This document shows positions 1-8,359 of a DNA stretch of 64,000 bases, in pieces. Under the pieces are notes generated by a model. The model made no database searches, was not told the origin of the DNA, and saw only the letters and a program-made list of their open reading frames with translations. Position 1 is the first letter of the stretch. The number at the start of each line of letters is the position of its first letter. The stretch is from positions 1 to 64,000 of the forward strand of contig JBFXGJ010000008.1 of NCBI GenBank assembly GCA_050178135.1. The letters are read 5' to 3'. Both the position numbers and the translations under genes were made by a program. This stretch comes from UBA288 sp050178135 (GTDB lineage Archaea; Halobacteriota; Methanomicrobia; Methanomicrobiales; Methanospirillaceae).

Positions 1-201
1 GTACGTCCCGACCATGGCGACCACGCGCTTGCGGGTCTTCTCGGTGGAGACGGTGACCTGCCCGTCTTCGATCGCGAACACGATACCGGGGAAGCGCATG
101 TCGCGCTCGAGCGTGCCCTTGGGGCCCGTCACCACGAGGCGCGTCCCGACCTGTGAGATCGTGACGCCTTCGGGGATCTGGACCGTTGCTTCGAATGCCA
201 T
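1..201 (-). CDS. rpl6: 50S ribosomal protein L6, N-terminal part
   Basis: Only the first 67 codons are in the window; the gene runs off the left edge. The product begins MAFEATVQIPEGV and continues with the beta-rich N-terminal L6 domain (a TGPKGTLERD stretch, then a KTRKR basic segment). L6 binds 23S rRNA near the sarcin-ricin loop. The ATG lies 10 nt downstream of the S8 stop, the usual spc-operon position. Identification rests on both N-terminal sequence and gene order. Confidence 0.93.
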   Translation of the reverse strand, partial: MAFEATVQIPEGVTISQVGTRLVVTGPKGTLERDMRFPGIVFAIEDGQVTVSTEKTRKRVVAMVGTY

Positions 202-211
202 CTTGCGCACC

Positions 212-604
212 TCAGTAGACGAACCCCAGGAGTTCGCCCCCGATCCCGTGCTCGCGGGCCTGCTCCTGGGTGAGCACGCCCTTCGAGGTCGAGAGGATCA
301 GAAGGCCGAAGTTCTTCGCAGGCAGGTACCGGGTCTCCCAGTACTCGAGCTCGGCGAGAGCGACCGTGTACCGCGGCGTGATGACGCCGCACTTGTTGAT
401 GCCGCCCGAGAGGTGGACCTGGAACTGGCCGCCCCGTCGGTCGTCGATGTACTCGAACGAGCCGATGTAGCCGGCGTCCTGCATGATCCGGAGCATCGCG
501 CCGAGCAGTTTGCTCGCGGGCTCGAGAGTGCAGGTGGACTTGCCGCCGTCGGACGCGTTCTTCAAGGTTGACATCGCATCGGCGATCGTATTTTGTCGTG
601 CCAT
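212..604 (-). CDS. rps8: 30S ribosomal protein S8
   Basis: A 130-residue S8 that begins MARQNTIADAMSTLKNA and ends GGELLGFVY, as archaeal S8 proteins do. S8 binds helix 21 of 16S rRNA and organises the platform of the small subunit. An in-frame GTG lies three codons upstream, but the ATG at 604 has a GGGTGA Shine-Dalgarno-like sequence about 6 nt ahead and matches family length, so I take 604. The C-terminal TSKGVLTQEQAR segment is the usual S8 signature. Confidence 0.95.
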   Translation of the reverse strand: MARQNTIADAMSTLKNASDGGKSTCTLEPASKLLGAMLRIMQDAGYIGSFEYIDDRRGGQFQVHLSGGINKCGVITPRYTVALAELEYWETRYLPAKNFGLLILSTSKGVLTQEQAREHGIGGELLGFVY

Positions 605-616
605 TGTTGTCACCCT

Positions 617-772
617 TTAGTTCATCTTCTTGAAGCCGAGACGCTGGGCCCACTCGCGGAAGCACTGCCGGCAGAAGTTGACGTGATACCGCCGGACGAG
701 TCCCTGCTTGCGACCGCAGAGCTGGCACTCATGTGCGCCCCGGCCGTACTGCTTCTTCTGTTCTCCCGCCAT
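617..772 (-). CDS. rps14: 30S ribosomal protein S14, zinc-binding type
   Basis: A 51-residue protein starting MAGEQKKQYGRGAHEC. It carries two CxxC pairs (CQLC and CRQC) that form a zinc ribbon, as in archaeal S14/S29. It sits in the small-subunit head. Its ATG overlaps the L5 stop by one base (TAATG), implying translational coupling. Size, zinc ligands and position between L5 and S8 all agree. Confidence 0.94.
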   Translation of the reverse strand: MAGEQKKQYGRGAHECQLCGRKQGLVRRYHVNFCRQCFREWAQRLGFKKMN

Positions 773-1287
773 TATCGCACCTCGACGCCGAACGCTTCGG
801 TCATGAACGCAATCGCGTCATCCTTGGTCACGCGCTGGTGATTTGGCAGCTTCTTCTGCTGCTCGCGCCGCCGCGCGATCCGGACACCGGGCCGCTCGAG
901 GACGACGTTGATGTCCATTCCGTAGATCCCGATCTTCGGGTCGTAGGCCATGCCCGGGTAGTCCGTGTGCTCCTCGATCCCGAACGAGACGTTGCCGTTC
1001 CGGTCGAACTGGCTCGCAAAGAGGACCCGCTCGAGGATCTCGAGCGAGGTCTTCAGGAACGTCTCCGCGGTCTCGCCGCGAAGCGTGACCTTCGCCCCGA
1101 TCGGGGCGCCCTTCCGGATCCCGAACGCGGGCTGGGTCTTCTTCGCGATCGTGCGGACCGGCGACTGGGTCGTGATCCGGCGGATCAGTTCCTCGCCGTT
1201 CATCAGGCGCTCGCCCGACTCACCGACGCCCATGTGGACGACGACCTTGTCGACCCGCGGGCGGCGCATGGGGTTCTCGGCGGTCAC
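772..1287 (-). CDS. rpl5: 50S ribosomal protein L5
   Basis: 171 residues. The N-terminus contains NPMRRPRVDKVVVHMGVGESG and the body the GIRKGAPIGAKVTLRG segment typical of archaeal L5. L5 binds 5S rRNA and contacts the P-site tRNA. The start is a GTG whose first four bases overlap the S4e stop (GTGA). An ATG at 1269 is possible, but other archaeal L5 proteins have a few residues before MRRPR, so the GTG is preferred. Confidence 0.94.
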   Translation of the reverse strand: MTAENPMRRPRVDKVVVHMGVGESGERLMNGEELIRRITTQSPVRTIAKKTQPAFGIRKGAPIGAKVTLRGETAETFLKTSLEILERVLFASQFDRNGNVSFGIEEHTDYPGMAYDPKIGIYGMDINVVLERPGVRIARRREQQKKLPNHQRVTKDDAIAFMTEAFGVEVR

Positions 1288-2009
1288 GCCTCAATCCCCC
1301 ACGACGAGATCGCCGGGGTCTCGCGCCCGACCATGTAGCAGTAGTCGTCGATCGTCTCGAACGGGGTGCCGTCGCTGGCGTCCTCGAGCGTGACCCGGTT
1401 GGGGGTGGCGCCCTGGACCGTGACGATCCCGGTGATGCGGCCGATCCGGCCCGCGTGCCGGCCGGCAAAGACCATCGCCATGTTGCCGACGGCGAACGGG
1501 AAGTGATCGAGGACCGCGAAGCGGTTCTCGGGCTCGAGCGAGAGGACGACCGAGTCCCGGGACTTCACCTGGTGGTCGGCGAGGACGTTCGCGCCGCTGT
1601 CGAGGTTGAGCTGGACCTTGCCGCCCTTCACGACCGTCTTCTTCGCGACACGGGCGAGACGGCTCTTCGCCGACTCGGCGTCGATCGGGACGGTGACGAT
1701 CCGGCCCTTCTTGTCGAGCAGGATGCGGAAGTACTGGTCCATCTTCGGGATCGCGATGATGTCGAAGATCCCGACGCCCATCCGGGGGTCCCGGCAGGGC
1801 TTGCCGTTCACGAGCACGAACCGCTGCGAGAGGATCAGCTTGACCTCCTTCATGGTCCGCGCGAGGTTCATCCGGTCGCGGAGGAGGACCACCATCGGCA
1901 GGGCTGCGCTGTTGTGCGGGCCCGCACGGGTCTTGGTGACGAACTTCTCCTCCTTGCGGGCGAGCCGCCAGGAGGCCGGCGCGACCATGCGCTTGAGATG
2001 ATCGGACAT
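1284..2009 (-). CDS. rps4e: 30S ribosomal protein S4e
   Basis: 241 residues beginning MSDHLKRMVAPASW, the canonical start of archaeal and eukaryotic S4e. An S4-type RNA-binding region (VKLILSQRFVLVNGK) is followed by a KOW-like segment (VFAGRHAGRIGRI). S4e has no bacterial counterpart, so it marks the operon as archaeal. It directly abuts L24 upstream and overlaps L5 by four bases downstream. Confidence 0.96.
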   Translation of the reverse strand: MSDHLKRMVAPASWRLARKEEKFVTKTRAGPHNSAALPMVVLLRDRMNLARTMKEVKLILSQRFVLVNGKPCRDPRMGVGIFDIIAIPKMDQYFRILLDKKGRIVTVPIDAESAKSRLARVAKKTVVKGGKVQLNLDSGANVLADHQVKSRDSVVLSLEPENRFAVLDHFPFAVGNMAMVFAGRHAGRIGRITGIVTVQGATPNRVTLEDASDGTPFETIDDYCYMVGRETPAISSWGIEA

Positions 2010-2381
2010 CTACGCCTCTCCCCCGGCGAGCCGTGCAGCACGCTTCGGGTCCTTTAAGTTGAGTTTGGTCACCATCACGTTGGACGGGTCGACCTTTCGC
2101 GGCTTCTCGGTGCCGTCGGCCTTGGTGATCGCCACGCCGTGGACGATGATCTTGGCGTTCTTGACGTCGACCATGTCGACGACGCCCTCGTCGCCGGCGA
2201 AGTCGCCGCGCATGACCTGGACGGTGTCACCGGTCACGACGCGGACGGTGCGCTTGCCGCCGTGCTTTTTGCGCAGCTGGGGCGATAGCGGGGCGCCGAG
2301 GAGCTTGGTCCGCAGGTGGAGCGGGGCCTGGTAACGGGCCTTCCGCTGCTTTCTGGGCTGGATGCTCGATGATAGTACCAT
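2010..2381 (-). CDS. rpl24: 50S ribosomal protein L24
   Basis: 123 residues from the ATG at 2381, which has a GAGGTGAT Shine-Dalgarno sequence just upstream. An in-frame ATT-GGC extension is not used. The product starts MVLSSSIQPRKQRK and contains the KOW motif (VVTGDTVQVMRGDFAGDEG). L24 is an early assembly protein of the large subunit. The stop codon directly precedes the S4e start. Confidence 0.95.
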   Translation of the reverse strand: MVLSSSIQPRKQRKARYQAPLHLRTKLLGAPLSPQLRKKHGGKRTVRVVTGDTVQVMRGDFAGDEGVVDMVDVKNAKIIVHGVAITKADGTEKPRKVDPSNVMVTKLNLKDPKRAARLAGGEA

Positions 2382-2391
2382 GCCAATCACC

Positions 2392-2790
2392 TCAGACGAT
2401 CAGGGTCGCCATGGACCCGAGCTTGGGGAAGCGCTCGGCCACTTCGCGGGCGACCGGGCCCTTGATCTCGTTGCCCTTCGGCTCGTTGCTCTCGTTCACC
2501 AGTACCATCGCGTTGTCCTCGAACGAGACCCGAAGGCCACTCGGCCGCCGGATCTCCTTCTTCTGGCGGATCACGACCGCACGCTCCAGCTTGCGGCGCA
2601 TGTCGGGGGTGCCCTTCTTGACCGAGACGATCGCGAGGTCCCCGAGGCCGAGCTTCGGCTGGCGGCGCCGAACACCGTGGTAGTGCTCGACCGAGACGAT
2701 CTGGACCATGCGGGCACCCGTGTTGTCGACACAGGCCATCCGGGAGCCCGTGGCGAGCGCCCTCGGCGTGGTCGAACTCTTTGCTTTCAT
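2392..2790 (-). CDS. rpl14: 50S ribosomal protein L14
   Basis: 132 residues. The conserved segment MACVDNTGARMVQIVSV is followed by the GDLAIVSVKKGTPDMRRK loop. L14 sits at the subunit interface and forms bridges to 16S rRNA. The ATG at 2790 overlaps the S17 stop in an ATGA motif. The open frame reaches further upstream, but those codons duplicate S17 sequence in another frame. Confidence 0.95.
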   Translation of the reverse strand: MKAKSSTTPRALATGSRMACVDNTGARMVQIVSVEHYHGVRRRQPKLGLGDLAIVSVKKGTPDMRRKLERAVVIRQKKEIRRPSGLRVSFEDNAMVLVNESNEPKGNEIKGPVAREVAERFPKLGSMATLIV

Positions 2791-3113
2791 TCTGACGTCA
2801 CCTCGACCACGACGAAGGTCGTCGACTTCGAGAGCGGGCGGCACTCGGCGATCCGGACCATGTCCCCGACCTTCGCCTGGACGCAGGGTGGGTTGTGGGC
2901 GTGGATCTTGCTCGAGCGCTTCTCGTACCGCTTGTACTTCCGCACGTAGTGGAGGAAATCTCGTCCCACCACGACCGTGCCGGTCATCTTATCGCTCACG
3001 ACCTTGCCGGTGATCACCTGGCCGCGCACCGGCAAGGTGCCGTGAAACGGACAGTTCACGTCGGTGCACTCCCTCTCGGGGGCCTCGACGTTCAACCCAA
3101 TGTCACGTGCCAT
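2787..3113 (-). CDS. rps17: 30S ribosomal protein S17
   Basis: 108 residues starting MARDIGLNVEAPERECTD, with the archaeal N-terminal extension CTDVNCPFHGTLPVRG before the OB-fold core (GKVVSDKMTGTVVVGRDF). S17 is a primary 16S rRNA binder. The gene follows Rnp1 after a 12-nt gap and overlaps L14 by four bases. Confidence 0.95.
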   Translation of the reverse strand: MARDIGLNVEAPERECTDVNCPFHGTLPVRGQVITGKVVSDKMTGTVVVGRDFLHYVRKYKRYEKRSSKIHAHNPPCVQAKVGDMVRIAECRPLSKSTTFVVVEVTSE

Positions 3114-3125
3114 ATGGTATCCTCA

Positions 3126-3395
3126 TTATCTGCGCAGGGTCAATCGGCGTTCGGGCGCTCCAACGAGCGCGGCGCCGTCGACCTCCACGACAGTCCCGTC
3201 CGGGAGGGAGAGTCGGAAGCAGGCGTCCGCCTTCGGCACGCACTTGGTGCCGCGGGCGGTCGCGATCCGGAGGGTCTTTTTCGTCTCGTCGACGCAGAGA
3301 CCCTCGACCCTCTCCAGGGACGGGTTCTTGGCTCGCACCACCAGGACGTGCCGGCCGATCCATTCGTGTCGGAGCACGTCCCGGGGTGCGATCAC
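3126..3395 (-). CDS. rnp1: RNase P protein component 1 (Pop4/Rpp29 family)
   Basis: 89 residues from a GTG at 3395 that overlaps the L29 stop (GTGA) and has GGAGG about 10 nt upstream. The product has the Rpp29 pattern HEWIGRHVLVVRAKNPSLERVEG, ending EVDGAALVGAPERRL. It is a protein subunit of archaeal RNase P, which matures tRNA 5' ends. Its place between L29 and S17 is a euryarchaeal hallmark. I see no SUI1/aIF1-like gene between L29 and this gene. Confidence 0.92.
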   Translation of the reverse strand: MIAPRDVLRHEWIGRHVLVVRAKNPSLERVEGLCVDETKKTLRIATARGTKCVPKADACFRLSLPDGTVVEVDGAALVGAPERRLTLRR

Positions 3396-3595
3396 GCCGC
3401 CTTCCTCCGGGTTGCCTCGGTCTGAAGCCGGGCGATGGTCCGGCGGATCTCGCGGATCTGGCCGGAGGTCTCGCTGGCGCCGCCGGCGCCGACCTTGCCC
3501 TTGTTCCGGACCAGCTCGAGCCGGAGCTTCGAGAGCTGTTCGGTGATCTCCACGTCGGAGAGCTGAGTGACCTCGCGGGCACGGAAGATCGCCAT
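3392..3595 (-). CDS. rpl29: 50S ribosomal protein L29
   Basis: 67 residues, MAIFRAREVTQLSDVEI to ARLQTEATRRKAA, forming the two-helix L29 fold. It lies near the peptide exit tunnel. The ATG overlaps the S3 stop (ATGA) and the stop overlaps the Rnp1 GTG, so three genes are translationally linked. Confidence 0.94.
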   Translation of the reverse strand: MAIFRAREVTQLSDVEITEQLSKLRLELVRNKGKVGAGGASETSGQIREIRRTIARLQTEATRRKAA

Positions 3596-4308
3596 CAGCG
3601 CACCTCCTCGTCCACGAAGACCTCGTCGGGCGTTGCCGCGAGCTCGGCGTCGATCGTCTCGCCGAGGTCCTCCTCGGTCCCCTCCTCGACGACGGGGGCC
3701 TGCTGGCGGGCCGGGACGTCGAGGATCTCGAACTTGTCGGGGAGCCGGGTCTCGGGCAGGATGATCTTGACCTGGACACCGATCGTCCCGAGCTTCTTGA
3801 TCGCGACGGCGTAGCCCTTCTCGACCATGGAGATCGAGGGCTCGCCGGCGTGCTTGATGTAGCCCTCGACGAACTTCTGGACCCGCGAACGGGACCCGGT
3901 CAGCTTGCCGGAGAGGACGACCTCGCACCCGAGGGCGCCGGACTCCATCACCCGCCGGATCACGTTGGACCCGGCCTTGCGGAAGTACCAGCCCCGCTCG
4001 AGCGCGTTGGCGAGCCGTTCTGCCATGATCTGGGCGTTGAAGCTCGGGTTGTTGACCTGCTGCACCTCGATCTGCGGGGATTCAATCTGGTAGTCCTGCG
4101 CGAGGTCCGCAGTCAGCTGCCGGACGACCTTGCCGCCCTTGCCGATCACGATACCGGGCTTCTCCGCGTAGATCGTGACCTGCGTGCCGAGCGGCGTGCG
4201 GGCCATGTCCATGCCGCCGTAGCCGGCGCGCTTGAGCTCCTTGAGGAAGTGCTTCTGCACCCGGACCTTGCGGACGCCGTCTGCGACGAACTTTCTTTCG
4301 ACCGCCAT
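3595..4308 (-). CDS. rps3: 30S ribosomal protein S3
   Basis: 237 residues beginning MAVERKFVADGVRK. It has the type II KH core with the GIVIGKGGKVVRQ loop and the C-terminal domain segment GYAVAIKKLGTIGVQVKI. S3 lines the mRNA entry site. The ATG overlaps the L22 stop (TAATG). The acidic C-terminal tail, rich in Glu, is common in archaeal S3. Confidence 0.95.
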   Translation of the reverse strand: MAVERKFVADGVRKVRVQKHFLKELKRAGYGGMDMARTPLGTQVTIYAEKPGIVIGKGGKVVRQLTADLAQDYQIESPQIEVQQVNNPSFNAQIMAERLANALERGWYFRKAGSNVIRRVMESGALGCEVVLSGKLTGSRSRVQKFVEGYIKHAGEPSISMVEKGYAVAIKKLGTIGVQVKIILPETRLPDKFEILDVPARQQAPVVEEGTEEDLGETIDAELAATPDEVFVDEEVR

Positions 4309-4772
4309 TATTCCTGCACCTCCTGGACGATGACCTCGATGTTCACCGTCTCGCGCCGCTTGGGCGTCGCGCGTCCCATGGCACGGGGGAAGAAGGCCTT
4401 CTGCCCCCGACCACGGTTCGCGGCCGCGTGGACGATCACGAGCCGGTCGGCGTCGAGACCGCTGTACTCGGCGTTCTTCTTGATCGACTCGAGGAGCTTG
4501 ATGTAGCCCTGCGACGCCTTGACCGGGTATCGGCCGGCGTCCCATCCCTCGAGCCCGCGCTTGTGGGCGACGTTCCGGTTGAACCGGCGGAACGGCACCG
4601 CCTTCTTCTTCTCAACGACGTCGTTGAGATAGGAGATCGCGCGGTTGACATCCTGGTTCCGGATGAACCGGGCGATCTCGATCGCATGCTTGGGCGAGAC
4701 CGGGAGCTCGTTCGCCTTGGCCCGGGCGAACTGGTCGCCCCGGGTCCCCATCGAATAACCTGTGCGTGCCAT
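4308..4772 (-). CDS. rpl22: 50S ribosomal protein L22
   Basis: 154 residues from MARTGYSMGTRGDQFARA to IEVIVQEVQE. The archaeal-type N-terminus and the C-terminal beta-hairpin region (FFPRAMGRATPKRRETVN) fit L22, whose extended loop lines the exit tunnel. The ATG lies 5 nt past the S19 stop, with GTGATC ahead serving as ribosome-binding site. Confidence 0.95.
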   Translation of the reverse strand: MARTGYSMGTRGDQFARAKANELPVSPKHAIEIARFIRNQDVNRAISYLNDVVEKKKAVPFRRFNRNVAHKRGLEGWDAGRYPVKASQGYIKLLESIKKNAEYSGLDADRLVIVHAAANRGRGQKAFFPRAMGRATPKRRETVNIEVIVQEVQE

Positions 4773-4777
4773 GCCGA

Positions 4778-5194
4778 TCACTTCAGGGGAACGAACTTGC
4801 TCGACCGCGTTGCGCCGATACCGGCCGAACCGTGCGCGACACGCCTGCGCGTGAGCGCGAACTCGCCGAGGTAGTGGAAGACCGACTCGGGCTGGAGTTC
4901 CACCTTCTGGAACTCCTTGCCCGTGTAGATCTCGACCTCGCGCCCGATCATCACGGGGAGGATCACCATCGACCGAAGGTGCGTCCGGATACGGGCGTCG
5001 CCCTTCCGGAACCGGTCGAGGAGGTGCTCCTCGTCCCGGGAGAGGCCGCGGAGCACCTTGCGCCGCGTCCTCGAGGGCATGACCGGGAGGAGGTCGGTCA
5101 TGGACATCTCTTTCAGGTCATCGATGCGGTAGCCGTGGTAGGTGAACTCCTCGCGCCGCCTCGGCATCCGCTTCTGTGTCTTCTTTGCTGCCAT
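4778..5194 (-). CDS. rps19: 30S ribosomal protein S19
   Basis: 138 residues, longer than bacterial S19 because of the archaeal N-terminal extension (KRMPRRREEFTYHGYRIDDL). The core GREVEIYTGKEFQKVEL and the tail FHYLGEFALTRRRVAHG are diagnostic. S19 forms a complex with S13 in the 30S head. It lies 6 nt downstream of L2. Confidence 0.95.
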   Translation of the reverse strand: MAAKKTQKRMPRRREEFTYHGYRIDDLKEMSMTDLLPVMPSRTRRKVLRGLSRDEEHLLDRFRKGDARIRTHLRSMVILPVMIGREVEIYTGKEFQKVELQPESVFHYLGEFALTRRRVAHGSAGIGATRSSKFVPLK

Positions 5195-5200
5195 CCACGA

Positions 5201-5917
5201 TCACCTCTTCTTTCGTCCGGTCCTGCTGGCCGCAACGTGCCCGACCATCCGGCCAGGCGACGTGCCGCGGGCAACCGTCTTCGGGCGTCCGGGGTGCTGG
5301 TGGCCTCCGCCGCCGAACGGGTGGTCGATGACGTTCATCGCGACACCGCGGACGCGCGGCCATGTCGAGGCCGTGTTCTTCATCTTGTGGTACTTCTTGC
5401 CGGCCTTGACGAACGGCTTCTCGCCGCGTCCGCCGCCGGCGACGACGCCGACCGTGGCGAGGCAGTGGCTGGAGAACCACTTCATCTTGCCCGACGGCAT
5501 CTTGACGCCGACCTTCTCGTCGGTCTTGTCGACGACGATCGCCTGGACGCCCGACGCGCGGACGAACTTGCCGCCGTCGTTGGGCCGGGCCTCGATGTTG
5601 CAGACATAGGCGCCGGCGGGGATCTTACCGAGAGGGAGGGTGTTGCCGCTCCGGAACTCGGCCTCGGGGCCCCAGGTGATCGTGTCGCCGACTCCGATCC
5701 CCTCGGTGACGAGGAAGTAGGTCTTCTGCTGGTTCTCGAGCCGGACGAGTGCGATCGGGGTGTGGCGTGCCGGGTCGTGCTCGATACCGATCACGACTCC
5801 CCGCACGGTCACCTCTCCGGTGCCCAGGTGCTTCAGCTCGGCCTTATACCGGTGGGAGGGCGCCCGGTAGGTTGGGCCGCCCCTGCCCCGGTTCTGCGTG
5901 GTGATACGATGTCCCAT
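5201..5917 (-). CDS. rpl2: 50S ribosomal protein L2
   Basis: 238 residues starting MGHRITTQNRGRGGPTYRA. The C-terminal segment AMNVIDHPFGGGGHQHPG contains the conserved histidines close to the peptidyl-transferase centre. L2 is needed for subunit association and peptide-bond formation. It is spaced 9 nt from L23. Confidence 0.96.
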   Translation of the reverse strand: MGHRITTQNRGRGGPTYRAPSHRYKAELKHLGTGEVTVRGVVIGIEHDPARHTPIALVRLENQQKTYFLVTEGIGVGDTITWGPEAEFRSGNTLPLGKIPAGAYVCNIEARPNDGGKFVRASGVQAIVVDKTDEKVGVKMPSGKMKWFSSHCLATVGVVAGGGRGEKPFVKAGKKYHKMKNTASTWPRVRGVAMNVIDHPFGGGGHQHPGRPKTVARGTSPGRMVGHVAASRTGRKKR

Positions 5918-5926
5918 CCTGGCACC

Positions 5927-6175
5927 TCACATGACGCCGAGCCGCGAGAGGATCTCTTCAGCGGCCTTCGGGTCTTCGAAGCTGACGATCGCCTTCTTCT
6001 TGCCGGTGGTCGTGTTGACCGTTCGGACAGCCGAGACGGGGTGACCGAAGGCCGCCTCGAGCTCGTACTTGATCTGGGGCTTGGTCGCACGGTTGTCGAC
6101 GAGGAACTGGAGCTTCGACTCGTTCTCGAGCGCTCCCATCGCCTTCTCCGTCACGAACGGGTAGTGAAGAATCAT
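5927..6175 (-). CDS. rpl23: 50S ribosomal protein L23
   Basis: 82 residues, MILHYPFVTEKAMGALE to AAEEILSRLGVM, with the KYELEAAFGHPVSAVRTVNT segment. L23 sits at the exit tunnel and docks SRP. The ATG at 6175 overlaps the L4 stop (ATGA). Confidence 0.95.
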   Translation of the reverse strand: MILHYPFVTEKAMGALENESKLQFLVDNRATKPQIKYELEAAFGHPVSAVRTVNTTTGKKKAIVSFEDPKAAEEILSRLGVM

Positions 6176-6921
6176 TGCTGCTCCTCCAGCCACCGGATCG
6201 CGCCCTGCGTCCAGACCGTGAGCCGGCCGGCATGCGTACCGGGGGCGAGGTGCTCGACGTTGAGCGCGGTGACGGGGACGGCATCGACGCCGGCGAGGTT
6301 CCGCGCCGCGGTGAGCGGCTCGTTCGCGGTCACGATCAGGAGTGACTTCTTCTGCTTGAACCGGCGCCCGCGCATCTTACCGCGCCCGGCGCGGACCTTC
6401 CGGCTGCCCTTCGCCTTCTCGATGTCGGCAAAGACACCGACGGCGGTGAGCGCCTTGACGAGGTCCTGGGTCCTGGTGACCGACTCGAACTCGTCGGCGA
6501 TGACGACGGGGACGGCGCCCTCGAAGCGGTGGCCCCGTCCGCGGACGAGGTCGGCGTTCGACGTGGCGGCGATCGCGGATCGCTTCGCCCGGGTCTTCTC
6601 CTTCTTGTTGATCTCTTTCGTGAGGACCTTCTCAACCTTCGGGGGGTGCGCCTGGCGCCCGCCCCGGGCCTGCGGGACCTTCACGGCTCGGGAACCGTTG
6701 TGGAGACGGGGGACGTGCGATGCACCGCGCCCCGAGCCCCAGCCGGTTCCGACCGATTCGACGCCCGCGTTGACGTAGGTGCCGTGCGGCTGGTAGCGAG
6801 TCGACTGGATCGCGATGACGGCCTTGCGGATCAGGTCCGGGCGGTACTCCTCGGCGAAGACCGCCGGGAGTTCGATCTCGCCCTGGACGGCGCCGTCAAG
6901 ACCCTTGATCTGTGCTTTCAT
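6172..6921 (-). CDS. rpl4: 50S ribosomal protein L4 (L4e/L1e type)
   Basis: 249 residues beginning MKAQIKGLDGAVQGEIELP, with the long internal loop (GRGASHVPRLHNGSRAVK) that reaches the exit tunnel and a Rossmann-like C-terminal half. In bacteria L4 can autoregulate the S10 operon by binding the leader RNA. Whether that holds here is unknown, but a structured region upstream of L3 makes it worth asking. Confidence 0.95.
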   Translation of the reverse strand: MKAQIKGLDGAVQGEIELPAVFAEEYRPDLIRKAVIAIQSTRYQPHGTYVNAGVESVGTGWGSGRGASHVPRLHNGSRAVKVPQARGGRQAHPPKVEKVLTKEINKKEKTRAKRSAIAATSNADLVRGRGHRFEGAVPVVIADEFESVTRTQDLVKALTAVGVFADIEKAKGSRKVRAGRGKMRGRRFKQKKSLLIVTANEPLTAARNLAGVDAVPVTALNVEHLAPGTHAGRLTVWTQGAIRWLEEQQ

Positions 6922-6924
6922 CCT

Positions 6925-7941
6925 CTAGCACCCCTGCTGCGAGACGGTGCTCACGAACTCGATCGCGGGCTGCCGCTCGACGTGTTCACCCTTCCGTACT
7001 GCGGGCCGGATCCGGACGAGACGCTTGGAGGGGCCCGGGATCGAGCCCTTGATCAGCACGTAGGGGTTCCGCACCACACCGTAGTTGATGAAACCGCCCT
7101 CGGGCGTGATCTCTGCGCCGTCCTCGCCGATCTTCAGGATACGCTTATTGAAGTCGGTTCGCTGCTGGTAGCCCATCTGGCCCATCTGCGGGACCTGCCA
7201 CCGGACGTGGTGAGGCGTCCAGGGGCCGAGGTTGCCGATGTGGCGCTTCTTGCCACCGCGAGAGTGCTTGCGCTTGCGGACCTGGATGCCCCAGCGCTTG
7301 ACCGGGCCCTGGGTGCCCTTGCCGGTCGTGATCGCGGTCACGTCGGCGAAGGCGCCGAGCTGCATGCAGTCTCCGAAGTTGAACTCGGTGCCGAGGATGG
7401 TCTTCGCAAAGGCGAGCTTCTCGTCGAGCGAGCCGCCGCCGATGCAGATCTCCATGAGGTCGGGGACCTTCTTGGGGACGCCCGTGATCTGCTCCGGTTG
7501 CGTGTAGACGACAGCCTGGAGCTCGACGACGAGCCCCTGGGCGATCGACTCTTCGAGCCGCGCCCAGGCGGTTGCGGCGTCGTAGGTCTTCGGGAGGGTG
7601 AGACGCTTCCTGAGTGCGTCGTCGACCTTCTCAGCCCAGACCTCGGTGAGGGCCCGCTTGCCGAAGGTGTCCTTCGTGTAGGCGCGGATCGCCGCGACCT
7701 TCATCGGGGGGCACTCGACGACCGTGACGGGGACCATGATGTCCTTGCCCTCGGTCGGGCTGTGCTTGTGGTCGTCAACCATGATCAGGTGGGTCATGCC
7801 CACCTTGTACCCGGCAAAGCCCTGGAGCATGGGTGCCCCGTCGCACTCGGGCCACGAGTGGTAGCGGGGGACCTGGCTTTTTGCCCGCTTTCTCGGGCTG
7901 TACGCCAGCGATCCCCGACGCGGCCTGTTAATTTTTGGCAT
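6925..7941 (-). CDS. rpl3: 50S ribosomal protein L3, first gene of the operon
   Basis: 338 residues, MPKINRPRRGSLAYSPRKRA through GKGTQGPVKRWGIQVRKRK, the archaeal/eukaryotic-length L3. It helps form the peptidyl-transferase centre. It is the most upstream ribosomal gene here; the next gene to the right is divergent. The ATG has only a weak upstream ribosome-binding site (GGAC about 15 nt ahead). Confidence 0.95.
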   Translation of the reverse strand: MPKINRPRRGSLAYSPRKRAKSQVPRYHSWPECDGAPMLQGFAGYKVGMTHLIMVDDHKHSPTEGKDIMVPVTVVECPPMKVAAIRAYTKDTFGKRALTEVWAEKVDDALRKRLTLPKTYDAATAWARLEESIAQGLVVELQAVVYTQPEQITGVPKKVPDLMEICIGGGSLDEKLAFAKTILGTEFNFGDCMQLGAFADVTAITTGKGTQGPVKRWGIQVRKRKHSRGGKKRHIGNLGPWTPHHVRWQVPQMGQMGYQQRTDFNKRILKIGEDGAEITPEGGFINYGVVRNPYVLIKGSIPGPSKRLVRIRPAVRKGEHVERQPAIEFVSTVSQQGC

Positions 7942-8040
7942 TGTCCGATCAGTCCTATCTGGTTGTTGCGCCGCACGGGAGGCGGCGTGGTCAAGCTGAC
8001 CCGGCAGGAGAATGCCGTCGACTGAAAAGGCCGCGGATCG

Positions 8041-8320
8041 TCAGAAGAGAGCTCCAGTTGCAACTCTCCGCATGCCCGGCCGCGTTCTGCAGCATCCCGT
8101 CTGCAGACTCCGTGACCGGTATGAAGGAGCACGAGCCGGCCCATCGGGCCGACGCCAACCTGCCTCTCGAAAGAGATCCTGAATGCAGCAGCGCCCGTCA
8201 AGCGGGCAGGGCCGTCCGTTACGTCCACCCTGCTGCTGCCTCAGCCCCAGCGTCTATCAGCCGCCGTGCCCATGGCACGGCATTCGTCCCATAAGATGAC
8301 CGGGACCGGGATTCCCGGGA
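8041..8320 (-). ncRNA. candidate structured leader of the L3 operon or separate ncRNA
   Basis: No convincing coding frame exists between L3 and the nitroreductase. The stretch is full of short perfect inverted repeats: 8086-8092 with 8101-8107, 8138-8142 with 8146-8150, 8164-8167 with 8172-8175, 8264-8270 with 8274-8280, and 8306-8310 with 8314-8318. A gap-free three-way junction can also be drawn: 8185-8192 pairs 8232-8239 and encloses hairpins 8193-8207 and 8208-8231. A minus-strand TATA box at 8360-8367 would start a transcript near 8338 reading through this into L3. I do not see RNase P or SRP RNA signatures. The strand is inferred. Confidence 0.4.
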
Positions 8321-8359
8321 GCCCGATCATAATGGTGTCGTTATAATGAGCGAGAATCG

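Noticed and set aside
4766..6778. 670-codon open frame on the plus strand opposite L22-L4
   Set aside because: It is antisense to five certain ribosomal genes, has low-complexity Arg/Leu/Asp-rich sequence and no start signals. High G+C makes such frames common here.
7794..8228. Minus-strand open frame of 144 codons overlapping the L3 start and leader
   Set aside because: It overlaps L3 in another frame, has no family resemblance, and crosses the hairpin-rich region, which explains its composition better.
8041..8320. Identification of the structured region as RNase P RNA or SRP RNA
   Set aside because: Neither the universally conserved RNase P core elements nor the SRP helix-8 GGAA motif could be found on either strand.
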